A stretch of 64,000 nucleotides of DNA from Sacculina carcini. Its lineage: Eukaryota; Arthropoda; Thecostraca; Sacculinidae. The translations under genes and the position numbers were made by a program. The notes below the pieces were generated by a model. The model was given only the letters and a program-made list of their open reading frames with translations, had not been told where the DNA came from and searched no databases. This document shows positions 1 to 10,300 of this stretch, in pieces (position 1 is the first letter of the stretch; each line of letters opens with the position of its first letter). The stretch lies in assembly GCA_916048095.2 (NCBI GenBank), contig OU696583.1, positions 31,001 through 95,000 of the forward strand, written 5' to 3'.

Positions 1-64
1 AGCCACTTTAATAATCCTCGCCTCAGAAACTGCGACAGCCACTTTAATAATCTTCGCCCTAAAT
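1..64. repeat. 36-bp direct repeat, about 1.7 copies
   Basis: The word AGCCACTTTAATAATC begins at 1 and again at 37, followed by CTCGCC and TTCGCC. It is a short tandem duplication at the window edge. Confidence 0.6.
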
Positions 65-65
65 C

Positions 66-275
66 CGCCGCATAGCCGAGTGAATAAAAAACGCACGATT
101 TGTGCACGAAATATCTAAGGTTCGATTCCTCGACGATGTGAAATGATTGGGTTATCAAACGTTTCACTCAATTGCCACAAGACACATTTCGTGTGCAGCC
201 GGAACTACGGTGTGCCAGCCGGGGCCGTGAGGCTTTGAGTAGATAAGATAGATAAAACCAACAGCATTTCAGATA
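66..275 (+). repeat. tRNA-derived SINE-like element
   Basis: Positions 72-137 contain an A-box-like word (TAGCCGAGTG) and about 50 bp later a perfect B-box-like word (GGTTCGATTCC), the layout of a Ser/Leu-type tRNA-derived pol III promoter. The tail carries GTGCCAGCCGGGGCCGTGAG near 212, which recurs almost exactly near 19160, then an AGATAAGATAGATA-like end. No intact tRNA cloverleaf is apparent, so this is called a SINE rather than a tRNA gene. Confidence 0.45.
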
Positions 276-896
276 ACGAGAAGTAAGAACCAACACAATC
301 GTAACACACAGTACAACACAATCGCGGCGTTACTCACGATGAGATTGAGGTTTATCCCGACATTTTGCTTCTCTTATGGCACCACAGATTGCGAGAAAAG
401 ACGCACTACTGGTCCACATAATCGGGTCCGGGGATTCGGCTTGTGTCTGCTGCTATGACGGCTACACTTCAAGCTGTATTATAATGTGCACGCGATAATA
501 CAATAGTTGTACAATAGTACGAAGTTGCGACAGTGAAGGTGTGAACACTCGATAACCGTGCATATAATAACCAAATAAATGTGCAGTATGAAAATATTGT
601 ATCGGAGTTTGAAATAACTGTTGACAAATATTTGACAAGCACACACTTGAGTAACGCCGATATAATTAGCTGACACCATTTCCAGGTTAAAATTATGTTA
701 ATGTATAATGCACATGTAGAGTTCATGTGCACTTTTGCTAACTAGCTCACCATTCAACTGAACGTCTACTTGGTGTGTGACCGCTGCTATCGATTCAACA
801 GTAACTGAACAGTATGATTAACTGAACAGTTTACATTAATATAAACTATATTATGAATGCAGCTGTGCCCAATTGAACAGGCAGACATAAACTCAC
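276..896. other. Probable MOF-like gene intron, no feature recognised
   Basis: AT-rich sequence following the 897 donor on the minus strand. No further MYST exon with recognisable motifs was found here. Short open frames look random. Confidence 0.4.
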
Positions 897-3800
897 CTAA
901 TACGATCGGCAGTCACCCACTCGTCAAGGCGCCGATTGTGACTCTCGTAGTGCACGTAGTACTCAACCAGCGTGCCGTCGACAGAAACGCGCGGCGGTGC
1001 AGGACGCTCGCGCAGCTGTAACACTGTCGCCGTCTCTGTGAAACGTTCAATACACAAATACATATACACGAACGCTAGCGTACATAGACACACGCTGACA
1101 CACACACACATGTCACGAGATTTCCAAGAGTTTATGGGAAGTGCAATAATATTTCGTCGTGTTTTATTGCATCAAGATAATTGCTGCGTGTAGTCAACGA
1201 TTATCAGTGATCTCCTAGTTTGTTACAAAATTGTTGGAATTTAATTTTCCTTGCAACAACGCATGTCTTACCACACTCTCGTTTCTCGCGTACAACTTTT
1301 TACAATTAACTGGCCTTATCCAACAACAGCGAGATTTTGAACTGAGGCTGTTCTTACCTTGAAGCCTATTCTTGCAAATACGTATTTGTATGTTTCAATT
1401 ATTCAATCATACCATTCAAACGAACAACCTCCCCATTCTTATCACAGGTGACACAGGACTTCTTAGCCATATAATAGGTCATTAAAAGCAGATCTTCTAC
1501 GTAATTTCAATTCAATTCTTTAAGTATTTTCAATTAATAGTCCCAAAATTATAAGAAAATAAGTAACAGATAGAACCAAATAGAACTGTAAGAAATTATT
1601 ACATAATAATCATGTAAAACTTATCTATCACTTACTTACAAACTTGTGGTGCGGCACAAATTCCGTCTCGCGCCACCTCGCGACCCTACCAGCTCTGTGT
1701 ACGCCTGTTTGTTTGTATGTCTGTGTGTCATGTTTGTCCGTGTCATTGTGTATGTGTTGTAGGAGCATGTGTGCGTGAGTTTGTTTGTACGTGTGCCCGA
1801 TCGTCCTGTCCTGTTATGTCTGTACTTGTAAATACAGTCGGTCCAAAGCACTCACGTTATCAACTTGTGTTGTTCCGTAGCTACCCAAACACCACAAACT
1901 TACACACACTTCCGAACAAAAATATCTATACCTTTACAACTTCAATTTGGGATTAAACAACTTCAATTTCGGAATAATCAATTTCAATTTCGGAATAATC
2001 AACTTCAATTTCGGAATATTGATTTTTTCGTCGGAATACGCATAACAGTATTCACGTGCTTACTGTAGACGAAACACAAAACTAATATATATTTACACAC
2101 AGGCGCGCGTGAACATCACCGCTCCACGCGCGTCTACAAGCCGTCACACAACTCACAAACCTCGGACACGACTCCAACACACTCACTCAGGCTCACACCG
2201 TGACATACGGCAGCACAGGGCAGGGATATACGGCAGCACAAGGAATAGTGCAAGCACTATTACCACCGTTCAGTGGCCCCATGTGCTGGAAGCGCCCAAA
2301 AAATCAGAGAGAAAGATAGTTCGAAAAGAGAATAATTCTAGAAAGAAAGTTGGAAAAAATAACAATAAATAATAAATCAACAACTGATAACTCTCCATAA
2401 TGTCACCCCGATAAAATGATAAAATGTTGTGATAAAATTATTCCAGCAAGTTACATAAGTCAATCTGATGCTCAAGAAAATATAAAAAAGAAGGTGTGAG
2501 GTATTAAATAGAGGCGGAGAGTGGAGGGAATTTGCGAGCAATCTGGGAATGAAGAAATCTATCGCCTATGACTGCATCAAGAGCCAGTCTGATCACTCCA
2601 GACAAAAAGGAGGCTGCACAAGCAAGAAAACACAACCAGAACACATTGCCTTCATGAAGTCCACAGTGGAGAGCAACCCAAGATATAAATTATGTAAGCA
2701 CGTGAATGTAAATTATGTAAGCACGTGAATACTGTTAGCCTTCACTTGATCCCTCAGTCTGTAAAATTACCGTCCTAAATCTCTCCTGAACTTACCTTCC
2801 AAACTTCTTGAATCTGCAATTTACTCCCAACTTGCGCCTTTTGTTTTCAAATCTCTTGATTTCCTTATCAATCCGGCTTTAGGCCTGCACACTCCACTGA
2901 GTCGGACCTTTTTTCGGTTTCGTCTACTGTCCTCTCGCATTTCTCGTACAAAAAGTATGTCCTTATTGTCCTTCTTGATCTCTCATCTGCCTTTGACCTG
3001 GTTAATCACAATATTCTTATCAAAGATCTCTCTTCCTTAGGTGGGTCTTCTACAGCCCTTGCTTAATCATCTTTTTGACATATCCTTCGATCATTCTTCG
3101 CATAACCTTACTCCCTATGCCGCGCTCTGAGCCCGTTCGTTAGAATATTTGTTCAGATTTTGTTTGTATGCTTATTGTGATATGCCGAAGTGTTTCCGAT
3201 ATTGTGTTCATGTAAGTGCATGTGCCTATCTGTGGATGTGTGTGTCTGTTTTATATTGTTATAGATGTGTGTGGCGTGTGTAGGTATATGTATGTATTTA
3301 TGTATGTGTACATGTGTATGTGTACATGTGTATATGTATGTATATATGTGTATGTATGGATGTATGTTTGTACATAGGTATATGTGTTTATGTGTACTTA
3401 ACTCTTTCCCGACAATTGGGTGGCTGGCCACCCATAGGACTTGATGCAGTTTTTTGTCAACTACACACGGAGCGATGGTGACAGAATATCTAGATTACGT
3501 TTTTTCCATTGCTGGGTATCTAGATATTCTGTCACCATCGCTCAAGATATTCTGTCACCATTGCTCCGTGTGTAGTTGACAAAAAACTGCATCAAGTCCT
3601 ATGGGTGGCCAGCCACCCAATTGTCGGGAAAGAGTTAAGCTAATTTTATGTGTGTACGAGTATGTATACTTGTGTTTGTCGTCTGTCTGCTTATTCTTGT
3701 TGCGGTGTTTATTTTCTGTTTGCTGCCTATTTGCTATTTGTTTTACTTCATTCGCGCGTGTGTCGATATGTGCGCTCTACAAATATATGTTGATTGTTGA

Positions 3801-4350
3801 TTGTATTGTAAGTGTTGACCTGAAGTTGTGGTTGTATCAGGAGCACAATGTTAACACCACAACGTTCAGTGAGCAAGTGGTTTATTGCCTTGACACAGCA
3901 CAAGTCAACTACTCGGTGGGCGGACGTCACTTCCGGGTACAATCCACCAAGTGGGTTTCAACCATTTGTCAGTAGTAAACCGTACTTACATTAACAATGA
4001 CGAAAATACAAATATACATGTGAATTAAATAATGCTGCGTAAATAACAAAGGAATATCATATATAATTTAAGCGAAATTAAACATATTCCAACGAGTGTA
4101 CCAATTCACGCATGACAAAATACGAACATCGGCGCTACAGAGCTGCACAGCTGCAGCCTGTACTCTATACATGCACATTATACTGCCAAATTAATCAAAA
4201 CTGAACCTGATCAAATGCATAGCATTTTACATACATTGACTTTCCGAAAACTACCAACACGAACAATTGGTCAAAATAAAAGTACTCACGCCAAAGATCC
4301 GCAAGTCTGCGAACCAAATACTTATTGCCGACTGTTATGTTTAAATCCAT
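897..4350 (-). CDS. KAT8: MOF/KAT8-like MYST histone acetyltransferase, N-terminal exons (partial)
   Basis: Two minus-strand exons join in frame: 4350-4290 (start MDLNITVGNKYLVRR, donor C|GTGAGT) and 1035-897 (acceptor CACAG, donor AG|GTGAGT). Together they give about 66 residues of a chromobarrel (Tudor-knot) domain: YLVRR, then ADLW, VLQLRERP, EYYVHYES and NRRLDEWVTADRIR. This order and spacing match MOF/KAT8, where the domain precedes the MYST acetyltransferase domain that acetylates histone H4 on chromatin. The YLVRR-W and NRRLDEWV wording fits MOF better than Tip60. The zinc finger and catalytic domain are not seen and should lie left of the window. The frame stays open upstream to an ATG at 4554, so the start is uncertain. 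The 3.25 kb intron holds a piggyBac-type MITE and a LINE scrap. Family assignment rests on remembered motifs. Confidence 0.62.
1645..1898 (+). repeat. Interspersed repeat, copy 1 (inverted copy at 56365-56615)
   Basis: About 250 bp including GCGCCACCTCGCGACCC, a TG-rich centre with GTGTGTCATGTTTGTCCGTG and the end CCGTAGCTACCCAAAC. The reverse complement of 56365-56615 matches it with few differences. Both copies give short open frames, but no protein family is recognised. It lies in the MOF-like intron. Confidence 0.75.
1936..2022 (+). repeat. About 21-bp tandem repeat, four copies
   Basis: Four successive copies of a unit close to ACTTCAATTTCGGAATAATC, with the first and last diverged. It follows the dispersed repeat at 1645-1898. 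Confidence 0.7.
2100..2375. repeat. GC-rich hairpin-headed repeat, related to 23452-23680
   Basis: It starts GGCGCGCGTGAACATCACC and contains CCACGCGCGTC, an imperfect hairpin followed by ACAAG and a CA-rich run. The block at 23452 has the same plan (GGGCGCGCGGGG, CCCCACGCGCGCCC, ACAAG). The two are probably diverged members of one family. An 87-residue frame over it is not convincing as a gene. Confidence 0.35.
2720..3125 (+). mobile_element. Decayed LINE reverse-transcriptase fragment
   Basis: One frame around 2960-3035 reads VLIVLLDLSSAFDLVNHN, the finger-domain block seen in CR1/L2/Jockey-type non-LTR reverse transcriptases. Upstream, a block near 2795 resembles LPNFLES. The reading frame is broken and no catalytic YADD box is present. 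A related piece with the same VNHNILIKDLS wording lies on the minus strand at 54090-55310. Two copies of GTAAATTATGTAAGCACGTG lie just upstream at 2686-2730. Confidence 0.7.
3402..3634. mobile_element. Foldback MITE, piggyBac type
   Basis: A 233-bp element flanked on both sides by TTAA (3398-3401 and 3635-3638). The termini are CTCTTTCCCGAC and its reverse complement. The two arms are inverted copies of about 90 bp with very few differences, separated by a short spacer. TTAA duplication with a CTCTTTCCC-like end is typical of piggyBac-derived non-autonomous elements. It encodes no protein and lies in the MOF-like intron. Confidence 0.82.
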
Positions 4351-4639
4351 GCAAAATACCGACAGCAACTGATGTAGCACCGAACGTCCAACTATATTTG
4401 GGTTTGAGAAGCCGTCCAAACTTAAGCATGCATATGAAACACGCTGAACTCCAGCCTCAATAATACATAATACAGTTGTTGTTGTTGAAATACAGTTGTG
4501 AAAGATTGTGCTAAATGCGCTGTCAAACGTCGCATCTAGAGCTTCTAAAACCATTGCATATTGTCGTTTAGCAATTTTTTATATTCGCTCTAGAATAATG
4601 TGCCCTTTTCGTTGGATTAATGTCATAATTTGCTTGCAT

Positions 4640-4910
4640 TTTGGGGCGTTAGACATTTTTTAGCATTTCAAGTCATATGATAAAAAGATAAAACGCCAAC
4701 AAGTATCACATAAAATTCAGAACCGTAGTTATGGTGATTTTAAGATGTTTGATTACTTTTTGGTGGTCTGCTGTAAAAATGGCATTAGAGTAGAGCAGGT
4801 GGAAAGGAGGGTATCAGGGACTGGGGCAGAAATCCTTCTCGCAGAAATGCAGAGAAACTGGCTTTTGAGAGAGCATGTGTTAATTTTAGGTTACTGTTAT
4901 CGAAAATGTG
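4640..4910 (+). mobile_element. Truncated hAT-type repeat, related to 17937-19097
   Basis: The words GATTACTTTTTGGTGGTCTG and TTAATTTTAGGTTACTG line up in order with the internal part of the hAT element at 18840-19060. No terminal inverted repeats remain. It lies just upstream of the MOF-like first exon. Confidence 0.45.
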
Positions 4911-6437
4911 GTGTTGTATATGTGATGAGTGTGTGTTGCGTCAGAGCGGCGTTGTATGTATCTATGTATAGCAATGTTGATTCAGCAAAGTGTATGTGCG
5001 TATGTGTGCATGTGTGTCTGTGCGGAATGGTGTAAGTGCTGCAGCGGTGTCATCTTGCAGGCGAGAGGAGACGGGTACGAGCTGAGACGAGCGGCAGTGC
5101 GGTGCAGGAGTCGAGAGTATTTGCGCGTGGTGTGTGTGTGCTGTATTTGCGTGTTTGCGTGTTGTTCTCTGAGACGGAATTAGCGTTGTTGTTATTCCCT
5201 TGGGTGTGTGTGTTATTTCATCATATCACCACTGCATCGTTATACAATACATACTTCAGAAAATAAAGCTACTTTTCTATATTTAAGGCTACTTTTCGAG
5301 AATCCTAATTATCATATCAAAAACAGGAAGCGAATATATGTTTATTATGAAAACCTCACTGGCAAAACAACGACGTGGGTAAAACCAAGATGTAAAACAC
5401 TCATTGATAGTAACATGAAAATCGACAAACAACGGCGAGAAAAGGCCAAAATGAACACGATATCTGTGCACCATAGATAAAAACGCATATACAAACACAA
5501 AACAAAGATAAATGTGGAAGCCTGTTTATGTATGTTTGTGTATGAGCACCATGGGAAACTACAGTTCCACGATCGATTGTGTTCACTTAAACGCAGACAT
5601 AGAAGTTTCTTTGCACGGAAAATGGCGATCTGTAAAACACAGGGTTACACTCAAAACTAGTACGAATGCAGTCACCCAAACACACACAAACAAAACCATG
5701 ATTTATGCCCCATGTTACCTGAAGATGACTATTAGCTCAATATGCATACATGCTTCCAGTGCTATTCTGTTAATCGTACTATCTTTGATATGGATGTGTT
5801 TGGTTTATATTGTGCAGAATAATCCTTTCAATTCCATATTCAAATATTGTTCCTGCCAATCAAAAACCAAACGCTCAATATAAACAATCATATGAAGAGA
5901 ATTTCAAATTGTAGCACAACTATGTAATTAATTTGTGGAGAAAACTCTTAACTAAGCCGGGTTTAAGTGACATTAACAGAGCAAATGAATTGCACACACA
6001 CCTTGAATGAAGTTAGCAGAAGGCATGGTTGAGATCTGTGCAGCAACTTATTGGCGCGTTGAAGACGAGCGCTTGCCACCGAAGAGACTCATCAGTTTCC
6101 AGTCCCCGGCTTGACACGCTTCAGTCCCGTTCTGCTGACATCAGTGACAATCAACATTCCAAATTGAACCAGACAAACATCCTCATACTCCGTTTACACG
6201 GACAAACGTGCTTGTCAATACATAAAAACCGCCAAAACTCATTCTCACTAAATCCATAACAAAGATATGTCTTCTGTTTGGTCGTTTTGGGTTCTGAGTC
6301 ACGATATATGTGATGTTTATTTTCGTCGAGAGATTCACTCGAACTATGCAAACAAGACGGCTGTAGATTTCAATTCATATATTCAACATACGCACGGGTA
6401 CATTCATTTGCATGCAAACTCTCAAGATATATATATA
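4911..6437. other. Spacer between the MOF-like gene and a Tigger-like MITE
   Basis: AT-rich with some TG runs. A plus-strand frame at 5208-5480 contains RIYVYYENLTGKTTTWVKP, which resembles the second half of a WW domain, but without the first tryptophan or a clear splice context. A 123-codon frame at 5512-5883 has one hydrophobic stretch and no recognised family. Neither is called a gene. Confidence 0.3.
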
Positions 6438-7019
6438 CCGTAAAACCTCGATATGGGCGGCAGACCGTTCAATTAGAAGCGCCGTTCTATATTTCAACAA
6501 GCTGATCAGAATATACCTGAAATTACCCGAATAAAAACCAGGCAGCGTATGCATATTCAATTAACCGAAGACACAAATACAAGGTTATTACTGGTAACTA
6601 ATCACAAATTCACTAATAAAAACCAGTCAGTTACAGCTATTGTCAAAAGAGAAGAAGCGACGTTCAATTAGACTAAAATCGAAGCTTTCAGGGGTTCTTA
6701 ACCGGGAATGCTCGCACTTCTAAGGGGTGCGAGACTAGTTCCTAAGGTTGCGAGGAATCCTGTGAAAATTAAACAAAATGTGTTTTAACTATGCTATATA
6801 TATTTCCTAAAACACTTTCTTACAGGAACTTTGAGCTGCATGAATGAATATTGAAAAAAAACAATTTTGTATGGCGTTGTTTGTACTTTTATTTTCTTCA
6901 TATAGCTATAAACATCCTGTAAGTAGCTATAAACATCCATCCTCTAGTTTGGAAAGGAAATTTTTCACTTGTTCCCCAAGGAGGCGTTCTATAGAGGTAC
7001 CGTTGAAATAAGTTTACGG
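6438..7019. mobile_element. Tigger/pogo-like non-autonomous DNA element
   Basis: The ends are CCGTAAAACCTCGATATGGG and, inverted, CCGTAAACTTATTTC, each flanked by TA. CNGTAAAACCTCGATAT is the familiar pogo/Tigger terminus. The interior shares ACTGGTAACTAAT, ACAAATTCACTAATAAAAA and CAGCTATTGT with 44590-44650. No transposase frame is visible in 582 bp. Confidence 0.65.
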
Positions 7020-7304
7020 TATATACATATGTATACATACATATAGACGTTTTGTGTAAGTGTAAGTGTGTATGTTTTGTGTAAGTGTAAGTGTGTATGT
7101 GTGTAAAGTGTTTGTGTGTAAGATTTCTGGCGGGTCACTTGTGGCCATTTCTTCCGAACTGATAATACAATGATAATTCGTGATTGGATTTATCCAGTAT
7201 TGTCATCTTATATATTAATTTCCTACATCTCGATATTTCTCAATGACTGTCCATGACCTTCCCGTCCACAGTACTGCACATGTCTTTTGACAAATCTTGA
7301 TTTC

Positions 7305-10300
7305 TCACATCAATATATGCGTGTTTGTGTGAGTGTTCAATACGTTTTCGGGAGCGGTGGCTGGTTGTCCGTCACGATCACCTTCGACTGGTCGAGCTAC
7401 GCGTTTCGCCACCTCCTGTCACGAAAAACACAAACACAAGAAAGTCAGTGACGGTTCGCGTGCTAATGGTGACGAAACGAGCGGCAGTGAAGCAGTGCGC
7501 ACCTGGCCGTCCATGTTGAACAGGGTAGTGGACATGCCCGCGGCGCTCGTGGCCCACACGGCAGGTCTCATGACGAGTGTAAGCGGCGGCTCGTGAGACA
7601 CGCCCGCCTGCGTCGCCGCGTCCGCCGCCCACACACTGGCTATGTCACCAGCGGACAGCTTAACAGCGCGATGAAACTTGTAATCGGTGACAGAATCACC
7701 AGCACACCGCACCAACTGCATGCCGCCCAGTGACACCTACACGCCACAACACACGCGCACACAAACACACCGCGCCACAACCTGTTTCATGTATTTTGAA
7801 TGAAACAACTACAACAAATCGAAACACCCCCACAAACGCTACGGCAAGCGATACAAACATCACAAGACGGAAAAGATCACTGTTATTGATGTGCATATGA
7901 GGTGCACAGGCCTCAAGCGTCATGCGGCACCCCCAATCAATTAGAAGCTAGATTACAATGGGTATTAATGAATTTATGAAATAGGTGTGGCAGTGAATAT
8001 AACGAGTATGTATATATACAGGATATCCACAAAGTCTCTTTACAATTTGAAAAGTTTATTACAAACGCAGTTTATGAGATATCTTGACCAGATTTGTTAT
8101 ATTTTATCAAGTGCCTATTGAAGTTTTTTAGCTGTATTTAATAGACCTCTATATGGGCACCATTAGTTGCTCGAAGTACAACAAGTCTATTTCTTGCCAT
8201 GATCGCTGTAGCATAGGTCCGTCAATGGTAGCAATAGCATTACGAATCTTTTGCTTCAAGTCAGCAGTATCCCGTACCTTTTTTGATACAGGATATATTT
8301 TACGTAACCCCATAAAAAGAAGTGCAAAGGGGTGATATCTGGCGAACGAGGTGGCCATGGCATTGGTCCATCCCTTCCTATCCATCGCTACGGAAATGTT
8401 TGATTGAGGAACTGACGAACATGTCGTCCCCAATGTGGTGGTGCACCATCTTGCTGGAAAATAACGGCTGGTTGTAGGTCAGTCAGTTGTGGTGCCAGAT
8501 ATTCGGCTAGGAAGTCATGGTAAACATCTGCAGTAATTGTTGCCTCGTTGAAGAAAAATGCACAAATTATTCGATCAAACATGATTCCACACCACACATT
8601 CACTTTTGGACTATCCCGGCGAAGCTCCCTAGTCTCATGAGAGTGTTCTGATTCCCAGATTCTTACATTGTGTCTGTTTAATTTCCCTGAAACATGAAAA
8701 GTTGCCTCGTCACTAAAACAAACGCGCTTGAGGAACGCTTCATCTTCAGAAATGCGTCCCAACATTTCTTCAGCAAACGCTCTTCGTCTTGGCTTGTCAT
8801 TTGGTTCCAGAGCCTGTACAGTTGCACTTTGTAAGCGTACAGCCGTAAGCTCTTGTGGAGGACCTTTTGCACTGTTGCACGTGATAGTTGCAACACTTTG
8901 GCAGCAGTGCGGATTGACTTGCTAGGAGAACAAGTAAAAGCTTGTGAAACAAGAGCGATGTTTTCCTCAGATGTTCTTGGTCGCCCGCTCCTCTCTTTAT
9001 CCAATACTGTACCTGTCTTCATACATTTCTTGTGCCAGGCACGAACGGAAGGACGCGACGGTGGATCTCTTCTATATTTAGTTTTGTAGTTTGGTTGAGC
9101 CTGAACATCCGATTCTGTTTTAATAAACCACGATACACATTGTGCTTTTTCTTGAGGAGTAGCCATTTTAAAAGGATTAAATAAATCAGTTCTCTTCCAT
9201 CAGCAGAGTATCTGAAACACAAGAGTTTCACATAAAAAACAACTTGAATAGGTACTTAATGAAATAAAACAAATCTGGTTAAGCTATCTCATATACTGTT
9301 TTTGTAATAAAGTTTTCAAATTGTAAAGAGACTTTGTGGACATCCTGTATATTAAAGGGATCCTCTGTCTGTGTGTGTGTTTGTCCCACCCTCCTTGGTC
9401 AATTTTTCTGCCAGCTAATACTCGGCAACCACTTGATTTACCCGTCAACAATTTATACCATCATGTTGAAAATTTTCTAATTGAAAAATAAAATGAAAAA
9501 ACATTATAGCGGTGTAAAGACAAAATGAGCCCGGAAAAATGCAAAAAATTTTGTCAATATTCTGCGATCTACTCCTCATAAACCAGCAATGGTACAACTA
9601 TACGAATTATACCACTATGTAGGGAATTTTGTGTTCTACAAGATAGGCTATAATTCGTACCCAAAAATTAAACATAAAACACGTAAAAGTGATAAAATTC
9701 CAATCTATATTCAAAATTGCATTTAAACTTCGGGCGTACGATTTGTTTTACTTTTTCTCTATTTCTCAACAACTAATTATCACACATCTAAATAAATTAT
9801 ACCATCATGCTGGGAATGTTGTTTTCTACAGCACGGTATAATTTTCAATTCTCCAGAGTGTAATCAAAAAAAGTTACAGCGGTGTGAAGTCAAAATGACA
9901 AAATCAAAAAGGCAAAATTAGCACTGAAAAACGTGAATATTTTGGTCAATATTCTGCCATCTATTTATCATAAACCAGCAATGGCACAACTATAACAATT
10001 ATACCACTCCGTGGACGTGGACTCCGTGGTGCAGTTGTTAGCACACCCGCCTCACAAGCGGGAGGTCCGTGGTTCGAAACCCGGCGGAGCAGAATTTCAT
10101 TGGGCGAATTCTACAATCCCACAGCCCCTGTCAACCCAGCAGTAAATGGTACCAGATATCAGTCATGAGTTGTGCCATGCATTCTGGGGAGGTGGCCCTC
10201 TCTAATACGCCTTACGTCCTTGTGACGCCATAGCGTGGAGAGGGTCGGTTCTGCGGTGGCAGTGAGCTGCACGGGGCACGCCTGTGTGTTCATAAGCTTC

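Noticed and set aside
3153-3431. 92-codon His/Thr-rich minus-strand frame
   Set aside because: It is a translation of a TG/TA-rich microsatellite region.
5512-5883. 123-codon frame with one hydrophobic segment
   Set aside because: No family resemblance, and internal simple sequence (THTNKT) suggests chance.
10021-10090. Functional tRNA-Val gene
   Set aside because: Box A, box B and a CAC anticodon loop are present, but stem pairing is poor and a conserved non-tRNA body follows, shared with 25778. It is a SINE head.
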